From Astropecten irregularis (taxonomy: Eukaryota > Echinodermata > Asteroidea > Paxillosida > Astropectinidae): DNA of 64,000 bases. Positions 1-26,984 of the stretch are shown here, piece after piece; the stretch's first letter is position 1; each line of letters begins with the position of its first letter. The position numbers were made by a program, and so were the translations under genes. The stretch is taken from NCBI GenBank assembly GCA_963971285.1, contig OZ020257.1, positions 18,180,602 through 18,244,601 of the forward strand, read 5' to 3'. The notes beneath the pieces were generated by a model that was given only the letters and a program-made list of their open reading frames with translations, did no database searches and was not told the origin of the DNA.

Positions 1-360
1 TTCGTGCATAGGTTTGTGCATGGACAATTTTTTTTTTCAATGTACATACAAGGGTGCCGCAGACCACTAAATCTGGCTCCGGTCAATTCGGCTGTTTTAG
101 GGGTATTTTCCTTTGAATTTCCTTTTCGGCAAAAAAGTCATTGGTTAACTTAAACAAAATTGAAAAGAAAATGAAAATTGAAGTTCTCACCTTTATTTTG
201 CCATATTGGTCGAGTATTATTTGTAATGTTATCAACTATAATACTAAAAACGAACGCAGTCATTCAAATTGATGTTGAATATTATTTTGAATTTGTTAAA
301 ATACCAAATAGCCATCCTTCCTTCTACATGGTGAAGTTGGTCGGGCATGTCCGTCTCCTC

Positions 361-380
361 CCCCCCCCCCCCCCCCCCCC
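361..380. repeat. Poly-C tract
   Basis: An uninterrupted run of cytosines, preceded by a further CTCCTC stretch. It is a simple repeat and its exact length may be an assembly artefact. Confidence 0.8.
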
Positions 381-411
381 ACGCGTAACTTTTTTTGGGT
401 TCTTATAAGAA

Positions 412-750
412 AAGGTCACCATTAACATAAACGCACGCTATTGGTTGGATTTCTCCACCTGCGCTAGTTAAATTATTCATGATATTCACCTACTCGTGTT
501 AAGACTTTTCGGTCTTTTCTCGTTTTCCATGGCAACACGAACATGTACTGTACACGCATAATATTTATGTACGTTTATGTACCTGTACATTATATATTAC
601 ACGTTCGTCCACCACCCGCATGGGGGATGGGGTATGACGTGTACTTTAGAGTCGAGTGGGTGCATGTGGGCGTGAAGTGGACCCCTCTCCATGAATAATT
701 CAAGAAAATTCAACCAATAGCGCGCGCCGGTTTCTGTTAATGATGGCCTT
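412..750. mobile_element. MITE-like element with about 40-bp inverted ends
   Basis: The left end (aaggtcaccattaaca, then cacgctattggttgga) is matched in inverse orientation by the right end near 705-750 (aaggccatcattaaca and cgcgctattggttga on the other strand). The interior has no coding capacity, so this looks like a non-autonomous inverted-repeat element. No clear target duplication was found. Confidence 0.45.
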
Positions 751-788
751 GATGAGAGCAAAATAAATATTTATTATATTGCAGTCTA

Positions 789-1030
789 GGCCCTTTTCCA
801 AACCTCGGCTCCGGCTCAGGCTCCGGCTCCATCTCCATTTTGTGAATCCATTTTTAAATAACGGGTATCAAAATAGCGGCTTTTGGCTACGGTTTGGAAG
901 TAGATACTCTATTTTGAACAAGAAAACAGAGATTCAGCCTCAATGAAAAGCCACAACCTATATTTTCAGCATATGCATGACAGAGCTGGAGCCGGAGCCT
1001 GAGCCGGAGCCGAGGTTTGGAAAAGGGCCC
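789..1030. mobile_element. MITE family B copy (GGCTCCGG termini)
   Basis: The ends are long inverted repeats built of GGCTCC/GGCTCA triplets: ggcccttttccaaacctcgg on the left and its complement on the right. TA dinucleotides flank both sides (787-788 and 1031-1032). The core contains aacgggtatc and caacctatattt, shared with copies at 5865, 23193 and 43043. No coding potential. Confidence 0.7.
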
Positions 1031-2169
1031 TATTATGATTGAATGCCATGCCACGTCACTCATCACGACTCCATCTGCTCCTTAGTCCTTGTGCGCAGAA
1101 ACTGACCGCGGGACAACTCGATCGGCTCGAGATAACTAGCTCGACCGGAAAGACAAATCGACTCCGAGACAAGTCGACCCTATTTCTGCCGCTGAGCTGA
1201 CGGTTCTGCAGCTGCGCGCGCGCGGCGTGCACATTGATCTCTCAATTATATTTCATTGTGTGCCGGTGCGATTTTTTTTACTCAGTAGCAACTTAAAAAT
1301 AAAGTTCATCAAATATAAATACCCATAATTAGGGAGTCTGATAACTGGCCGTTGATTTCAAAGTTATACACGATTTGTATAATTGAATTTGAAAGGTGAC
1401 AGAACAGCAGCTATTGTATCTTCGTTATTCGGTTTCTCGGTGGAATATATAACTGACAAACCTGTGAAATGTTCAGCTCAATATTATTGATCATTATCAT
1501 TTATGGAACTTAACAGTAGAGAAAAGTCAGAAAACAACGAAAAACCATTTCAATTAATTACGCAGATATATTTATTGTGAGCCTGTGAGGAATTTGATCT
1601 TGGAGAAAATTCACGGTCTTTTGTTAAATTTTTCTGGATAATGCATATAAAGCAGAACAATAAAACATAACGTGGAAACTCGGAAGGCAATTCAATCTTC
1701 CGTACCAAGTGTAACCCAAAATACTAAATAAAGGGTCACGTTTCAGTTCGCCGGTGTGAACGGTCGAGCTGTCTTGCAGTCGAGTTGTGGTTGCAGACGA
1801 CTTGTCCCGTATAGTCGAGTTGTCTCGTGCGTGGAACGACTGACCTAGCCTTGTACGAACGTACCAACGGATCACAGTGTATTACAATAGTAAGGCGTAG
1901 CTCTAGCCTTTTGTCTTGATCACACGTCACGGAACAATAATAACAGTACCACCATTCAACACACACAGCATACAGTACACTGTATTGACACGGACGGGTG
2001 TACCAGCGTGCAGACCACATTCCACATGCGCTAACGTACCCGCTCGACGTGTAATGTGGACAGGTGACCATTTATCCAATATTTGAAGGAGTGTTTGTTT
2101 TATGTGGCTGCATATTTTGGTCAGAGTTTGACTAGGGAGTGGAGGGATTGCTAGCAGTTGATGAAGTTG

Positions 2170-2432
2170 AAGTGTTGACTGTGAATAAAACGATCATACG
2201 TTCTCTTGGCATGTGTCTCTGGATTCTGGACCAACGACGTTTTCTGTGAATAACGTTAGTGTGGTCACTGCATAGCAACATTATTTTCTTGCCTCGGTCT
2301 TTAGACTTCGAATTTGGAGCGGTATTAAGTGGAGCGCACTAGCACTACCAAGTACCAGACAACGCACTCCATTTTGTTCTATAGCAACACAACTTATGCT
2401 GTCTTGTCACGTCAAGGAAGTCAAAGAATTTG
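2170..2432 (+). promoter_or_regulatory. Probable UGDH promoter and 5' untranslated exon
   Basis: A good donor (aatttg|gtaagt) follows position 2432. A matching acceptor (catctatag) ends at 3663, 66 bases before the UGDH start codon. This fits an untranslated first exon ending at 2432 and an intron of about 1.2 kb. The transcription start was not located and no TATA box stands out. Confidence 0.4.
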
Positions 2433-2929
2433 GTAAGTGGGCTAGCATTTTACGAATAATAATTCATTGTACTGTATTTTAAGTCGGTCAGTTTCCCTTT
2501 TTGTGGTTTATTATTTGGATATTTATTCGAAAGCCACATCCTCTTTCAAAGTTTATGTTAGAAAGAATTCCACCAAGCCATTTTTCTCAAACGCCCTCTG
2601 TTGGTTCCATACTCCATAGGTTTGTGCTCAAGTGATGGCCGTCTGTGGAATTCTTCCCTTCATGTCTTTGATTCCCCATGTACTATTTCTTGGATTGTAG
2701 CTTTGCTAGTCCGATAACTTGGACATGTTCCAAGGACCTTTGTAAAAGTCACAGTTTTTTTAACATTTGGACGTGGTCAGGCAATCGCTAAGTTACTCGT
2801 ACTACTACAGCATTACTAAATAATGCTGCCCGTATCTTATTCTTAAATGATCCTTGGGATATAGCACTCCATATGAGTGTTATAAAGAACGTCAGGATGG
2901 CTCGTTGCGCTGGTTAAGAAATCCTGTTC

Positions 2930-3145
2930 CAGTAAATTTTTTAATGACTTGAATTGACAATTTCAATTTTGGGGTAGCTTGTGGGTTGAGCATGTTGAGA
3001 GAAAAATTATCAAAAAGACTCTCTTTCTGTGTTCAGTGTGAGATAAATTTTTTTTTTCTCATGACAAGTAATTTAAAGATTATACATGTAGTTCTAACAA
3101 ATAAAGCGAGGTTTGTTGAGTGTTGAACATCCCCTTTAAGCACTT
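2930..3145. repeat. Dispersed repeat family G, one arm
   Basis: The words gtagcttgtgggttgagcat, gactctctttctgtgttc and gtttgttgagtgttgaacat recur in inverse orientation in the element at 29319-29710. It lies in the inferred first intron of UGDH. Probably a decayed non-autonomous DNA transposon. Confidence 0.5.
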
Positions 3146-3729
3146 TTGTAAAGCACATAGAGAATATTTGATTATATTACAGTATGTGCTATATAAATTG
3201 AGATATTATTACTGAGTATGCAGTGCTGATACATTGTACATCATTGAAGGGCAATCTTACCATGTCTAAATTTGAATTTATCACCTGACAAAAATTTAGA
3301 TTTTAACAATAATACTTTGACTAGTCTAAATATTAACATTTGGCTGCCATGTTTCCCCACCCCTGCACGCTTCATCCACTCAGCCAATCAGCATCACAAT
3401 CCAATGCAATCCACTCTCCACACCTGAATAAGCAGCATCCAGCATGCATACAGTGTATGTGTATAAACCAGCACATCCACCAAGTCCGGCACTGTCTCTC
3501 CTGAGGACGACTAGAGCACACTAGTCCACACTAGTCCTCACTAGTCCTAATCAGGACCACACATCTTCCTAAAAGAGTATTAAATACATTGTGTCACCGC
3601 AAGTCTAACTCATTCTAATACCGGTAATACTTTTATTGTTCTTTTGTCTGACTTCATCTATAGAATCAAGCACAATTATTTGCATTTACGAGAAATCACA
3701 GGGAGACACCATATTAAAACCCATTAAAA

Positions 3730-18569
<14,840 letters not shown>

Positions 18570-18615
18570 ATACTTGTATCATTGACTTGAATTAATTAGC
18601 CATCCACTTATCATT

Positions 18616-18890
18616 AAAGGTAGTATCATACTTTGGTAAGAGACCAAAACAGAAATGTTCACAGATTTACATATAACTTTCAGGGTATGAAGATTGCGGT
18701 GGTAGAAACATACCGTTAAATTTTTACCGCCTGAAATGGTGTATTTATCCAGAAATTAGTAAAACAACGACCAAAATCTTTTTGATCTTTTAAAAGATCA
18801 AAAATAAAAGAGAAAAGACTTAAGAAATACTGTGGCTGTTTTTTCACTGTTTTCTCAAATATTGGGCACCATATGATATTACCTTTAACC
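18616..18890. mobile_element. MITE family C copy after the UGDH stop codon
   Basis: Starts aaaggtagtatcatactttg and ends tatgatattacctttaa. The right part is shorter than in the 15386 copy. It begins 47 bases after the UGDH stop, so it is probably transcribed as 3' UTR. Confidence 0.65.
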
Positions 18891-18894
18891 CCTT

Positions 18895-19029
18895 AAAGGT
18901 AATAACATACTTTGGTTTTTGTCAAAGAAATGCAGATTCATGAGCGAAAATACCAAGGAAGATACAGAAACAGTCATCTGTGAAAATCCCATTTCTTTGA
19001 CAAAACACAAAGTATGATATTACCTTCAA
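18895..19029. mobile_element. MITE family C, short inverted copy
   Basis: Starts aaaggtaataacatactttg and ends caaagtatgatattacctt; the centre (ggaagatacagaaacagtca) is the complement of the family's right half. Confidence 0.6.
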
Positions 19030-19030
19030 C

Positions 19031-19324
19031 TTAAAGGGATGGTACAGAATTGATAAGACAAAATACACTTCAAGATCACAGATTCACATAAAACTTACAC
19101 AGTATAATGGTGATGATAGGCGAAAACATCCCATGAAATGTTTTTGTCTGAAATGCCATATTCGTTGAGAAATAAATGAAACTATTTTCGGATTGGAATA
19201 AATCGCTTCAAAGCATTTTATTATTAATTATTTTTTCGTGACCCAGATGGCTGATTGACCTCAAACTGTCAGCACTGTCAGCAACGGTTTTGTCGCAAAA
19301 ACCAGTTCTGTACCATCCCTTTAA
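19031..19324. mobile_element. MITE with AAGGGATGGTACAGAA termini
   Basis: ttaaagggatggtacagaa at the left is matched by ttctgtaccatccctttaa at the right, a perfect terminal inverted repeat including TTAA. The interior is non-coding. It is a different family from its neighbours. Confidence 0.75.
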
Positions 19325-21329
19325 TGCCAATATGGATGTGGAAGAAAATAAAGGAAATGTAATTGCGAGCTCCATTGTGCCTTGATTAAATCTCTCAATT
19401 CAATATGATGTAAAAGATTATGATGGTCTTCAATTGTAGTTAAAAATTTAACATTCCAGTGTCTTATTATTGTTTTTTAAGATAAAAATTAATGTTAGCA
19501 GTTAAGTATAATGTGATGATTGTTTATTTTAATATGATTTAAAGCAACTCTGTGTTGGGCAACAACAAAATACCAAAAAAGACGCACATACATTGTATCG
19601 GTACTTAAATTGTTCATGGTTATATATTCTATGTTATTAAGAAGCAATGGCATTTTTCACCACAGTGAACAGCCATTGTATACAGCAGACCATGATTTTA
19701 AGCAATGGTGTTTGCTTCATTTAAGTAGTTTACAATCCCTGCTTAGCGTTTTTTCATAGGTAATAGAACATAGTGCTCTATTCAAACTCTGTTTTGTCTG
19801 TTTTGGTTTAAAAGAAAAAAATATATAGAGAGTTGAGATATGTGTATTTCAATGGGTGTATAGACTTTTCATGATGATGAAATAATGATGTGCTTTTCAA
19901 TATGTTTTTCATAATACTGTTTGTACTCCTTAGCGTATATATTGATAAGTTTGAAAGAGTATATTTATATTGAAATGAATTTCTTTTCTCAACTCAAGAT
20001 ATTGTAGATGCATATTTGCTTTGTGGTGGAAATGTGGTAGACATATTAGGCTTGCGCTATTTTTTGTATGCTTGGTAAGGGCCTTCATAAATGAAAGTGT
20101 TGTATATTAGTTTTATATTAGGGCACATATGGCACATTATTCCACAGCTATCTATTTTTAGGACGTTTTGCTTATTACTTCAAAATTATTATGCTAAATA
20201 CCAGGCTTTGACAGGCCGTGCTAAGCAAAGTCCATCTGATGCTAAGCTAATAGTTGTGCCGTCATGCTGCATAAAATGGGCCAGTTCTGCTGTATATTAA
20301 ACAAGGATTTTTGACTGGTTTCCCCTGTAGATTAAACTATAAAGTCACTTATACTACACAGAGTACCGGTACTTGAAATATACTAACCGCATTCCATATT
20401 GAGGTGTATGGAACTATCATGGCAGTCAAGCAATATTGAATTAGTTAGTGATAGTTATCAAATAATGGGTTGGATAATTATGTGGTTGTAATTCCCAGAG
20501 ATGGTTAATAAAATTGGTCTGTAATTTATTTGCTTGTGAGAAAGTTCTCTAAGCATGTCTAACATGATTTATGTATTCAGGCAAGTAGTCAAGTTAATTT
20601 GCATCGTGTTCAGTTTGCTTTTTGTTAAGAAGGCTGAAGCAGTTGTTCTAGTTTTATTTTTGTTCAAGATTTTTCTCGGTTATTGTAGTTTCTTTTTTAA
20701 GGTAATATTAGATTGTATTGAACTTAAGGTTAAGTTCATATACATTATGTTTCTTGAGCAATTCTTTTAGATTTCGTTGGGGTGGGTCCACCCCTTTTGG
20801 TGTATTTTATATAAAAAGTAATATTTGAATTTCTTTTTATTTATTTTGAGTTGTTTATGGGTCTGTAACATGCCTTGAATGACTGTCCGAAACAGTTTAC
20901 TGTCAGCTTAAATCTGGCTAATAGTCCAGGGACCAATTTCATGGCATTGCTCATCACAAAAATTTGCTTAGCACAAAAATGTCCTACCCAATAAAACATA
21001 CCACCGTTAAAAATTTCATTTGATGTTTATGGTCAGTGAACAACAGCCAAAGAACAATCACAAGCGATACACAGCACACGGAAATTTGGTTGTTAACCCT
21101 GTTTTTATTAAGACAGAAATGTCATGCTCAGCAATTTTTTGCGCTAAGCTGTGCTGTGAAATTGGCCTTACCACAGAAGTGACTCTGGGCAAGACAGATG
21201 CTGAAGCTAGCTTCCTTTAATTATTTAAGACACTTATAGGCCAAAGTAACGTTACATGGTACATAAAATTAGTTATCATTATTTTGTTGTACATTCAGCA
21301 CTACATGTATAGCAGTATTAAATAATGTC
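19325..21329 (+). other. UGDH downstream region / likely long 3' UTR
   Basis: AT-rich, with no supported coding exon. It contains a family A-like element (20929-21168) and several possible poly(A) signals; the last good one before SUPT7L is at 21330. How far the UGDH transcript extends cannot be settled from sequence. Confidence 0.4.
20929..21168. mobile_element. Diverged MITE family A-like element
   Basis: The ends gggaccaatttcatggcat and gctgtgctgtgaaattggcc are inverted, with aatttgcttagcac inside. Related to family A by the aatttcat...gctta terminus but with a different core. Confidence 0.5.
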
Positions 21330-21335
21330 AATAAA
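21330..21335 (+). terminator. Candidate poly(A) signal for UGDH
   Basis: AATAAA within aatgtcaataaacatgc, about 490 bases before the SUPT7L start codon. Earlier AATAAA copies in the 3' region could be used instead. Confidence 0.3.
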
Positions 21336-21768
21336 CATGCATGACCAAAAGAAAATGTGTGAGATGTTAAAATTTGTTTAGCAAATCTTTGTTAGTGTAA
21401 ATGTGTATTATGAGTGTGTATTATGTGGAGTTTTAATATGATAATATTCTTAAACAGGCATGCATTTTTTTCTCTTGTTTTCACTTCACTCTTATGCCAT
21501 TGGAAAGTGAAAAACACCACAAAGTATGGTAAAGATTGGAATTTCCTCGTTTTTGTAAAGTCCAAGTAGCATGCTTGATGTCTAAGTAAGAAGATGATAA
21601 TATTTATATCAGCATTTTGGTTTTGAAAGTTCAAAATTGACGCTCAGTTGCTTATTTGTGTCACATTCTGATTTTCAAAAATTAATATAAACTGCCTTGC
21701 CAAAATAAATTAAAGTTGGGATGGAGACCAATTTTATGATGCACTTTACAGAATATTAATTTTATCTA

Positions 21769-21834
21769 GCGCCCTCTTGTGTTTTTCTTACCACTGGATG
21801 AATTGAGGGCGCACTTTCCAAGATGGCTGCGACC
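21769..21834 (+). promoter_or_regulatory. SUPT7L start region with YY1-like site
   Basis: caagatggctgcgac spans the proposed start codon and matches the YY1 consensus core AAGATGGC. Just upstream, gcgccctc (21769) and gagggcgc (21804) form an inverted pair. YY1 sites at the initiation codon are common in TATA-less housekeeping genes. No TATA box is seen. Confidence 0.4.
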
Positions 21835-24800
21835 ATGAGCACAACAAAAACAAACTCGAAAACAATGGCAGCAACTTTGCTGGCTTCAGAGCAGGTAAAA
21901 TACATTTCTCTCGCTCATGATAACTTTTTCAATCTTAGGTTTAATACTTGGGCATTGTTTGACCGTAGCAAGCTGTTACTTTAACCATAAGATTAAGCTA
22001 GACGATAATTTAAAATTAATTTTTATTTTTCTAAATAAGACCCGCAATCCGCATCCATGGCATGGGCATGGGGGTAGAACTAGAAATACATTGTATTTGT
22101 AGAATAAAGCCGAAAGAGCCTGTTTTTTTTTATGACGAATCCTGGACATTTGGACATGATCTGGCGAAAGTAGGGTCCAAGTCCCTTGTGTGTATGAGTG
22201 GCAAGAGCTCCTTTTTGTCTCTACCCTGTGTCAAAATCCTGTGATTTCAAATCCAAAACGATCCTAAAATGTCTCATGCTGCCAGCTTTAAAGATAAGGT
22301 TATATTTTTATGTTGAAGCAGAAAACACCAGTTCAGCACTGGGGAGAGTTTTTACTGAATCATCAATCACCAACCAAATCAATATCAGTCGTTGATATGG
22401 ACTCTGCGTCTCTCAACCCTAAATGTGTGGAATTGGAAGGACCTCACCTTCATCAGCCTTCTCCAGTGTACAATACAAATGCACATCTGTCGTAAGTACC
22501 CAAGATAACCAGCTAGTGCTTTTGTATCACTTTCATTTGTCTTATTAAAGGTACAGTACATGATTGGTAACATACCCAAAAAGAAATGTTCACAGATTTA
22601 CATATAACTTTTAGGGTATGAAGATGGCGGTTGTGACCTTTACCAATCATATGTATTATACCTTTAAATCTCATCATTTTGAATATTGAATAGGACTGAG
22701 AAGCTTATAGTGCTCAGTTAAGGAAACCGACCTACACTTAGTGAAGCCCAACTTCATTGCTGTGAAATAGCTACCGGTACTCTGCAAGAGGTCTGCTTCC
22801 AAAGTGCCAGAATTCATCCAAAGTGTGGTTTAGATTTGCATGGATTCAGAACTGATTGTTTTGAAATGATTTTGTTTCAGTTTGCCATCAGAGCTGTGTC
22901 GTCCCGATGCTCTTAGTATTCACACCATTCAGTTACTGAAACACAACCGTCGAATCAGAGCCATTATAGCAGCATCTCAACAGTTGCAGTCAGAAAGCAA
23001 TGTAAGTACTCGGGACTCTGGACTTGTGTCACACATTGACACAAGATACAAGATCTGTAGAATATAGTTTCATACTGTAAACCAAACATAAGCTCTTTGC
23101 AAAACATCATACATGTATTCCATTAAAGAGATACGCTGGTTACAATAAGAAGACCAGAGGTTCCAGTGAGCCTTCTAACTCCAAGTATCATCTAGGGTGT
23201 TTACGAAGCAGAGACTCAGGTTCAGTCTCCAGCTCTGACATCCATATGCTAAAAACATAGGTTGTGGTTTTTCATTGAAGCTGAAACTCTGTTTTCCTCA
23301 TCAAACCAGAGAACCTACCCCCTAACCGCAGACTGATGATTACTTTTAGAAATGGGATGACCGCAGTGCTAGACTTCGACTCCAGGCTCTACCTCCCACA
23401 CCTCTCTTACTGATCCCATCCAAGAGGACCTGGGCATCTGGTGGTGAGAATGGAGGCCAGACAGAACGTGATGAGTAAGTAACTCTCAAGGGGGGTACTT
23501 TCAATTCATGTTCCCCGGTATTGGAAAATGTAATTTAAGGTAATATCTTTAAGGTAATATTATACTTTGGTTTTTGTCAAAGAATGCAGATTCATAGGCA
23601 AAAAATATCAAGGAAGATACAGTAACAGTCATCTGTGAAATTTTCAGTCCCATACGGTGCCCACTTTTTGAGATAACAGTGAAAAACATTTTTTAACAGT
23701 ATGTTTCTACCATTACCATCTTTATACCCTGTAAGTTGGTAAATCTGTGAAGATTTCTGTTTCGGTATGCTGCCAAAGTATGATACTACCTTTAATGCAA
23801 TGTGCACCACAAAATGGGTAAAATTATGTAAATCTAAAATCTTAAATTAAATATTATTAACTTTAAAACAAATTGGAAAAGAGTAGGTACACTTTAGGAG
23901 GGTGCGATAGACCAATGATAAATGTTGCTCTTAAAGTGCAATTTAATGAGCCATCTATGAACCCATACTTGATTCTGATCATGATCCAATACATAAAAAC
24001 AGAATCAAAGAAGTAATGTTGAGCCACAAGAAAGGTCAGTAGTAATGACCCACATTAAATGTGAATTAAGGATTATGAATATTTCTGATGATGACTTCAT
24101 TGCTTTTATGTTTAGAACTCACAGAGCAAGAGCACAACACAGCATTGTAGACATTGATGACACTACTGCTAGGACATTATGCAAGGGAGCTGTGGGTACA
24201 ATGTGTGCTCATGCTGGATATGAAAGTAAGTTTGATAAGATCAAGCACCTGTAGGTAAGACCCAACTGCACTTTACTCTAACTCCATTAATGGGAGACAA
24301 CAGCGCAACAAGGCAACAGCGCACGCAATTGTGAGCATGCGCGCGTTGCTTTGCGCATGCGTACAAAAGAAATCTTACAAAAGTATCATCGTGTGAAAGG
24401 ACACCAATGCTTGAGAGTGACCAATGTCCCTGTTGAATCCTTGAGAGATTTTGACCAAGGTCCAGACCTACGACAACATTTCTCAAGGGACCCTTGCAAG
24501 GTGCTTTGCAATGCCCATGTGTTTTCTATGTGTTACATGGCCTTTGCATACCGTGCACAATTTTAACGGTATGTTTCTACCACCACCATCTTCATACCCT
24601 GAAAGTTATACGTAAATCTGTGAACATTTCTGTTTTGGTTTCTTACCAAAGTATGATATTACCTTAAACTTTGCTTACAGTGAGCCAAGAGTCAGCTGTG
24701 GAAATCTTGACAGATGTCTTACGGGAATACATGACCAAAGTTTGCAAGTTACTCAGAGTTGCAGTAGACAGGGAAGCACTAACTGGCTTCACTGGCTTCC

Positions 24801-26874
24801 AGGTGAGTTGGGTTAAAGGTCATGTCAAAGGTCACAGTTAAAGCATTCCTGTTGGTTGTAACTGTGTGGATTGTTTGTTGTATTTACAATTCATAATTTC
24901 ATGAAAGCATTTATTAACAGATAAAACAAATTATTACCTCAATTCAATATCCAATTAATGATTTTTAGACATCAAAGACATTAATGTAGTAACACCTTGA
25001 AACATGTTTGTCCTTTACAAGGATGTTTTGTCACAAGTTCTGCAAGAGATTGGTGTTGGGGGAACAGAGACACTCTACAAATTCTGGAAGGTTCGGATCA
25101 AGGACTACCATGCTTTTGTACAGACGAGGAACACTCAACTCAGAGAGCAGTATGATAAACTAAGGGTGAGACTTAAATCTTCATTTTCACAGACTAAAGA
25201 ATCTCAACAAAAGCTTGTCTGGTGCTTCTAGATATTCTTACTAGTAAGTTATAATATTACTGGACTGTTTTTAGCACTTGTCTTTTGCACATTTTGAATC
25301 AAATTAATTTAGGACTGATCCATTATTCCATATTGTTCTTGTAAAACTTGTAATGTTGGTCATATACTTGCACAGAACAAAAAAATCAATTTGCATGATG
25401 ACTTTATTTCATATTTGCAACCATTCAGCAAGTTCAAGTATGACAAGTGTACTTTGTTACGATGAGATACTTTTTTGTGAGCATTTTGAATGTATGATGG
25501 CGGTTGCATTTCCATGATTGAATTTGTTGAAAATGCATTGACATTGTTTGAGTTCACAGAGAGCCTTACACATTGTAGCTCCATCACCTGTCTTTATCTC
25601 CACTCTACAGAATCCTTGTGAAGTGTCAATTTCAAATGATTCCAAATCACCAAGGCAAGTTCATAGCTTTTTATGTCATTTTTTAGAATCATTTCTGTCT
25701 AGGTGCACCTTTTATATTTGAAGTTTTCAGCATTTTATGTCTTTCTATGCACAGTTTCCATCACAATATCATGTAAACGCTCGATATTCAGTGAAAAAAT
25801 GATACATTCTACAGGAGAATTTCATCATTTCATCAGTGTCACATGTACCTCGATATGCAGATACGTGCTCTTTATCATTTGCTTTAATTGAATAATTTGT
25901 AGGTTCAAGGAAGAACCATTTGTAGATATACAGTTTCCTGACAGTGAGCAGGATGCAGAGATAGTCTCTGAGGTACCGGAACAACCCAACCAGCCGTTAC
26001 ATTTCCAAACTCTTAATACATTGGAACTTGAAGACCAGGCACGTACATCAACAGTTATGGTGGAGGATGAGAATCATTGGTACCCAGCAACCTATGTCAA
26101 GACTGAGCCAGGGACAGAGATGGGGACCAGGCAGGAAGAGACTAAAGGGGCGGAGATTGACGAGCATAGTGACCAGGTAGGGGTTTGTTTTGAAGCAAGT
26201 AACAACCCGTCTTACAGCCATATTTTACCCTGTAGAAAAGGGACATTACACTTCAAATTACTTTTCCAAAATCTTATCCCAAGAAGTAAAACTTGTTATT
26301 GCCTCTAAAAATGTACACTTTATGACTCGCCCTTATCAAAAATCCATGTGGACTGCAAGTCTGTATTCATGGCATTTATATTTTGAACAAAATGTCATTC
26401 AGAGAACCTTTGTCATACAATTTCTTTTCTGACAGCTGATAAATTCAGTGAACCTAAACCTCGGGCCATTACTCTCTCTGTCTCTACTATCTCGATGTAG
26501 GGAGAAGATGACACGGGTACCAGTCATTCAAGCCGGTCACCAGCAGTTGTTGTAGATGTGGATGTTACCTCAACACAAACCGGTTCCATTCAAGAAACAC
26601 CTTTGATGAATCCAAAGAAGAAGTAAGTTGTTAAGCTTCATATAAAGTTACAGCATGTGGGCTCTACAGTTGTGTGTTAAGTACAATACTGTGCAGCAGT
26701 ATTACTATGTCACTTGGACCAGGTTATTCAGCTCAGTGCACAATATGAAGGGATGGAAATTAATGAGTGATAGATAATGAATATTCATTAGATCATTTGG
26801 TTTTTTAGATTGATATGTTTGTCCTTTTTATTATTTGATTCTTTTATTTTTTTTCTTTCAGGAGAAAGAAGTAA
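21823..26874 (+). CDS. SUPT7L: STAGA complex 65 kDa subunit gamma (SUPT7L/STAF65G)
   Basis: Nuclear subunit of the SAGA/STAGA histone acetyltransferase coactivator; its histone-fold (Bromo_TP-type) domain pairs with another subunit. Eleven coding exons: 21823-21894, 22322-22491, 22881-23001, 23350-23474, 24116-24225, 24681-24802, 25022-25165, 25611-25654, 25903-26176, 26501-26622, 26862-26874; about 438 aa (human about 414). Recognised landmarks are HWGEF, LSIHTIQLLKHNRRIRA, the fold LCKGAVGTMCAHAGYE through LLRVAVDREAL, YKFWKVRIKDYH, and an RFKEEP segment. The tail is acidic and serine-rich, ending in basic NPKKKRKK, a likely nuclear signal. The first splice is uncertain: exon 2 could instead be the first coding exon, starting at ATG 22310, which has an in-frame upstream stop. 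The intron after 25654 starts GC. Identification is strong. Confidence 0.9.
22545..22666. mobile_element. Short MITE, family D ends with family C core
   Basis: The ends ttaaaggtacagtacatgat, tggtaa and ttaccaatcatatgtattat, accttt are inverted. The middle (gaaatgttcacagatttaca, agggtatgaagatggcgg) is that of family C, so families C and D are related. Confidence 0.6.
23193..23343. mobile_element. MITE family B fragment before a SUPT7L exon
   Basis: tgtttacgaagcagagactc opens it, then cataggttgtggtttttcat and cagagaacctac, in the family B order. Similarity fades at aaccgcagactga, a few bases before the acceptor at 23349, so the splice site lies at or inside element-derived DNA. Confidence 0.55.
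23548..23794. mobile_element. MITE family C copy, inverted
   Basis: tttaaggtaatattatactt at the left and caaagtatgatactaccttt at the right; the interior is the complement of the 15386 copy (gtatgtttctaccattacca). In a SUPT7L intron. Confidence 0.65.
24561..24666. mobile_element. MITE family C, half copy
   Basis: ttttaacggtatgtttctac to ccaaagtatgatattacctt, one half of the family, ending 15 bases before a SUPT7L exon, so it contributes the branch-point region. Confidence 0.6.
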
Positions 26875-26984
26875 ATTGTCTGCTCAGTCATTGTCATCTT
26901 TTCATTGTGTCACCATGGCAACACAACCAGTATACTGGGGGCAGGTCAAGTCACATGACCATAGCAACTTACCTTTTAAAATGT

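Larger units (their letters stand above)
1..2170. other. Intergenic region upstream of UGDH
   Basis: No exon chain is supported here; the open frames are short and do not resemble known proteins. The stretch holds a poly-C tract, an inverted-repeat element (412-750), a GC-triplet MITE (789-1030) and two patches, near 1100-1200 and 1740-1850, rich in short words of the type ctcgac/gtcgag. The 5' end of an unrelated gene to the left cannot be excluded. Confidence 0.5.

Noticed and set aside
1736-2071. 111-codon minus-strand frame upstream of UGDH
   Set aside because: No recognisable domain, Cys/Arg/Tyr-rich chance composition, no splice partners.
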